In this document: positions 40,350-41,335 of the stretch, one piece after another
Layout of the letters: every line of letters starts with the position of its first letter
How positions within the stretch are numbered: position 1 is the stretch's first letter
Source of the DNA: Ruminococcus sp.
GTDB taxonomy: Bacteria > Bacillota > Clostridia > Lachnospirales > Lachnospiraceae
DNA: 41,335 nucleotides
NCBI GenBank assembly: GCA_023663085.1
Contig: JAMPIB010000033.1
Location: forward strand, 1-41,335
Direction of reading: 5' to 3'
Notes under the pieces: generated by a model
Databases searched by the model: none
What the model was told of the DNA's origin: nothing
What the model saw: only the letters and a program-made list of their open reading frames with translations
Program-made: the position numbers and the translations under genes

Positions 40350-40425
40350 GGGACTTTTATATGTAATATTAAACTTTTTCAAATGACTTTTAAATATAAT
40401 ATGCAACTTTTTAAAGAGACTTTTA
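40341..40425. repeat. Three 33-bp-spaced direct repeats (iterons) at the AAA-kinase promoter
   Basis: On the plus strand GACTTTTA occurs at 40352, 40385 and 40418, exactly 33 bp apart, each preceded by a TTTTTCAA/TTTTTAAA stretch. The first copy overlaps the -35 element. The intervals of about three helical turns put all three on the same face of the DNA. A minus-strand frame through them (40302-40571) has only a repetitive sequence and is not a gene. Confidence 0.7.
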
Positions 40426-40430
40426 TAAAC

Positions 40431-40467
40431 AAAAAGATGCCTGTCATGGTTATAACGGGCATCTTTT
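40431..40467. terminator. Bidirectional terminator hairpin upstream of the AAA-kinase operon
   Basis: AAAAGATGCC (40432-40441) pairs with GGCATCTTTT (40458-40467), with three more weaker pairs inside, and both sides have A/T runs. It separates the operon promoter and its iterons from the gene at 40686, which reads toward it on the minus strand. Confidence 0.7.
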
Positions 40468-40685
40468 GTTATATCGGAAATTCCTTCAAAGAGCGGAGAA
40501 GAAGACTTTTTAATGAAGATGAGTTGATGTACAGTGTTGCCCACAGTCTGTTTATGCATTTTATCATTCATATTTGCATTTTACATTTTTTGTTGATTTC
40601 TTTTGCAGCATGTGTAAGTTGAAGATATCAGCTAAAATACAAAATGAAAAAAACAAAGGCAGGAGTCATTGTCATTTTACCCCAG

Positions 40686-41183
40686 TTATAACAGTTCATT
40701 TATTTTATTTATTATATTGCGTTGACATGTTTCAATAGATGATATAGGAATTGAATCATGACACATAACCGCAACTTTTAACTTAGACTCTCCATACAGT
40801 TTGTCAATAAAATCTATATTATCTGGGGATGTCCCTACACATGCAGTTACTACCTCTAAAAAATCACATGTTTTTAAAGTTTCCTTAACTTTATGTATAT
40901 CGACCAACATAATATCTTCAAATGTATATATTTTCTTTAATGCTGAGGCATGATTGTTAGACTGTAAGAGAATATTTTTGAAAATTTCTTTATCTTTAGT
41001 ATTTAATTCAGTTAAAAGAATATGAATTTCATGAGTACAATTTATATTATTACGATATTTAGACAAATCCATTAATATATCTTCCCACTCTTCATTAGAA
41101 AGCAAACGATTCTCGGCCAATGCATGATAAACTACAACTTTATTTTTTTCATTAAGTGAAGCTATAAAATTTATATAACTCAT
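40686..41183 (-). CDS. 165-residue protein of unknown function, AT-rich
   Basis: The 165-residue protein (MSYINFIASLNEKNKVVVYH at its start) is soluble and mostly helical, with a Cys-His region near VVTACVG and MCHDSIPISSIETC. It has an AAGG site before the ATG. Codon use is clearly richer in A/T than in the rest of the window, suggesting recent transfer. I recognise no family. Its position next to a toxin-antitoxin-like operon could suggest a phage-defence or mobile-element origin, but nothing in the sequence shows it. Confidence 0.6.
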   Translation of the reverse strand: MSYINFIASLNEKNKVVVYHALAENRLLSNEEWEDILMDLSKYRNNINCTHEIHILLTELNTKDKEIFKNILLQSNNHASALKKIYTFEDIMLVDIHKVKETLKTCDFLEVVTACVGTSPDNIDFIDKLYGESKLKVAVMCHDSIPISSIETCQRNIINKINELL

Positions 41184-41212
41184 ATTTTTTACCTTGTATG
41201 ATGTTTATAGAA

Positions 41213-41335
41213 TCACAAACACCATATTCCCTTTTTTTGATATTGTGGTTTAATACAACTCAGATACTGTGGACAATTAATTTTACCTGTAGCTTGACTA
41301 CTCGACTGGAGTGTATTGCCGCTACCTTTATCTGA
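41213..41335 (-). CDS. Partial 3' end of an unknown gene (cut by the window edge)
   Basis: The minus-strand frame from the edge of the window to a TGA at 41213-41215 is open for 40 codons. It ends with NCPQYLSCIKPQYQKKGIWCL (shortened here to CPQYLSCIKPQYQKKGIWCL), which looks coding rather than random. It ends 29 bases before the start of the 165-residue gene, a normal operon spacing. Family unknown, and the open frame could be chance. Confidence 0.35.
   Translation of the reverse strand, partial: SDKGSGNTLQSSSQATGKINCPQYLSCIKPQYQKKGIWCL

Noticed and set aside
40302-40571. 89-residue frame upstream of the AAA gene
   Set aside because: Its 'KSxxKKx' repeats are simply a translation of the 33-bp DNA iterons and it contains the promoter of the next gene.

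Overview
The window looks like chromosomal DNA from a low-to-moderate-GC Gram-positive anaerobe of the class Clostridia, most likely a Lachnospiraceae-type gut bacterium. The evidence is strong GGAGG-type ribosome binding sites, TTGnnn-N17-TATnnT promoters, many lipoprotein signal peptides, a T-box-type leader, NatAB and TrpXYZ-type ABC transporters, and protein families common in that group. The family assignment is inference; no rRNA or tRNA gene is present to fix it.

Region by region. 1-1.1 kb is decayed: remnants of a lipoprotein, an alpha/beta hydrolase, a LysR regulator and a RelE toxin are fused end to end beside an intact Phd-type antitoxin. 1.2-5.9 kb holds a nitroreductase-like protein and an OmpR/histidine-kinase two-component locus with four accessory proteins, mostly membrane proteins. 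6.1-9.7 kb is an oligo-1,6-glucosidase / glycosyltransferase / flavoprotein operon. 9.8-10.9 kb is an HxlR regulator divergent from a flavin reductase.

10.9-25 kb is the most interesting block. It contains a short UvrA-like protein, a CMD-cupin protein, a MATE exporter, a flavodoxin lipoprotein with its LysR regulator, and two cyclophilin-like lipoproteins around a DUF3737 protein. It also contains an FtsX-type ABC exporter, an Ntn-hydrolase lipoprotein and a second LysR. Three promoters in this block carry the same ~13-19 bp box exactly over the -35 element, which ties the operons into one proposed LysR-controlled redox/efflux/lipoprotein regulon.

25-31.2 kb has a J-domain protein, a secreted LysM/LRR protein whose promoter carries four TTGCAT repeats at exact 11-bp spacing, and a TrpXYZ-type ABC transporter behind a T-box antiterminator that seems to lack stem I. 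31.2-37.5 kb has a PHP protein, a type-IV ABC-like membrane protein, an S4-domain protein and a NatA/NatB-CPBP exporter. These sit with a DUF6773-like protein and an XRE regulator whose ribosome binding site is a run of nine G. 37.7-40.4 kb is an operon of an AAA/DUF4143 ATPase, a CtkA/HipA-like kinase and a 71-residue protein, with three 33-bp iterons at its promoter. The last kilobase is AT-rich and holds an unrecognised protein and the end of another reading frame.

No CRISPR array, rRNA, tRNA, insertion sequence or prophage structural gene was seen. All promoter, operator and regulon statements are read from sequence pattern alone.
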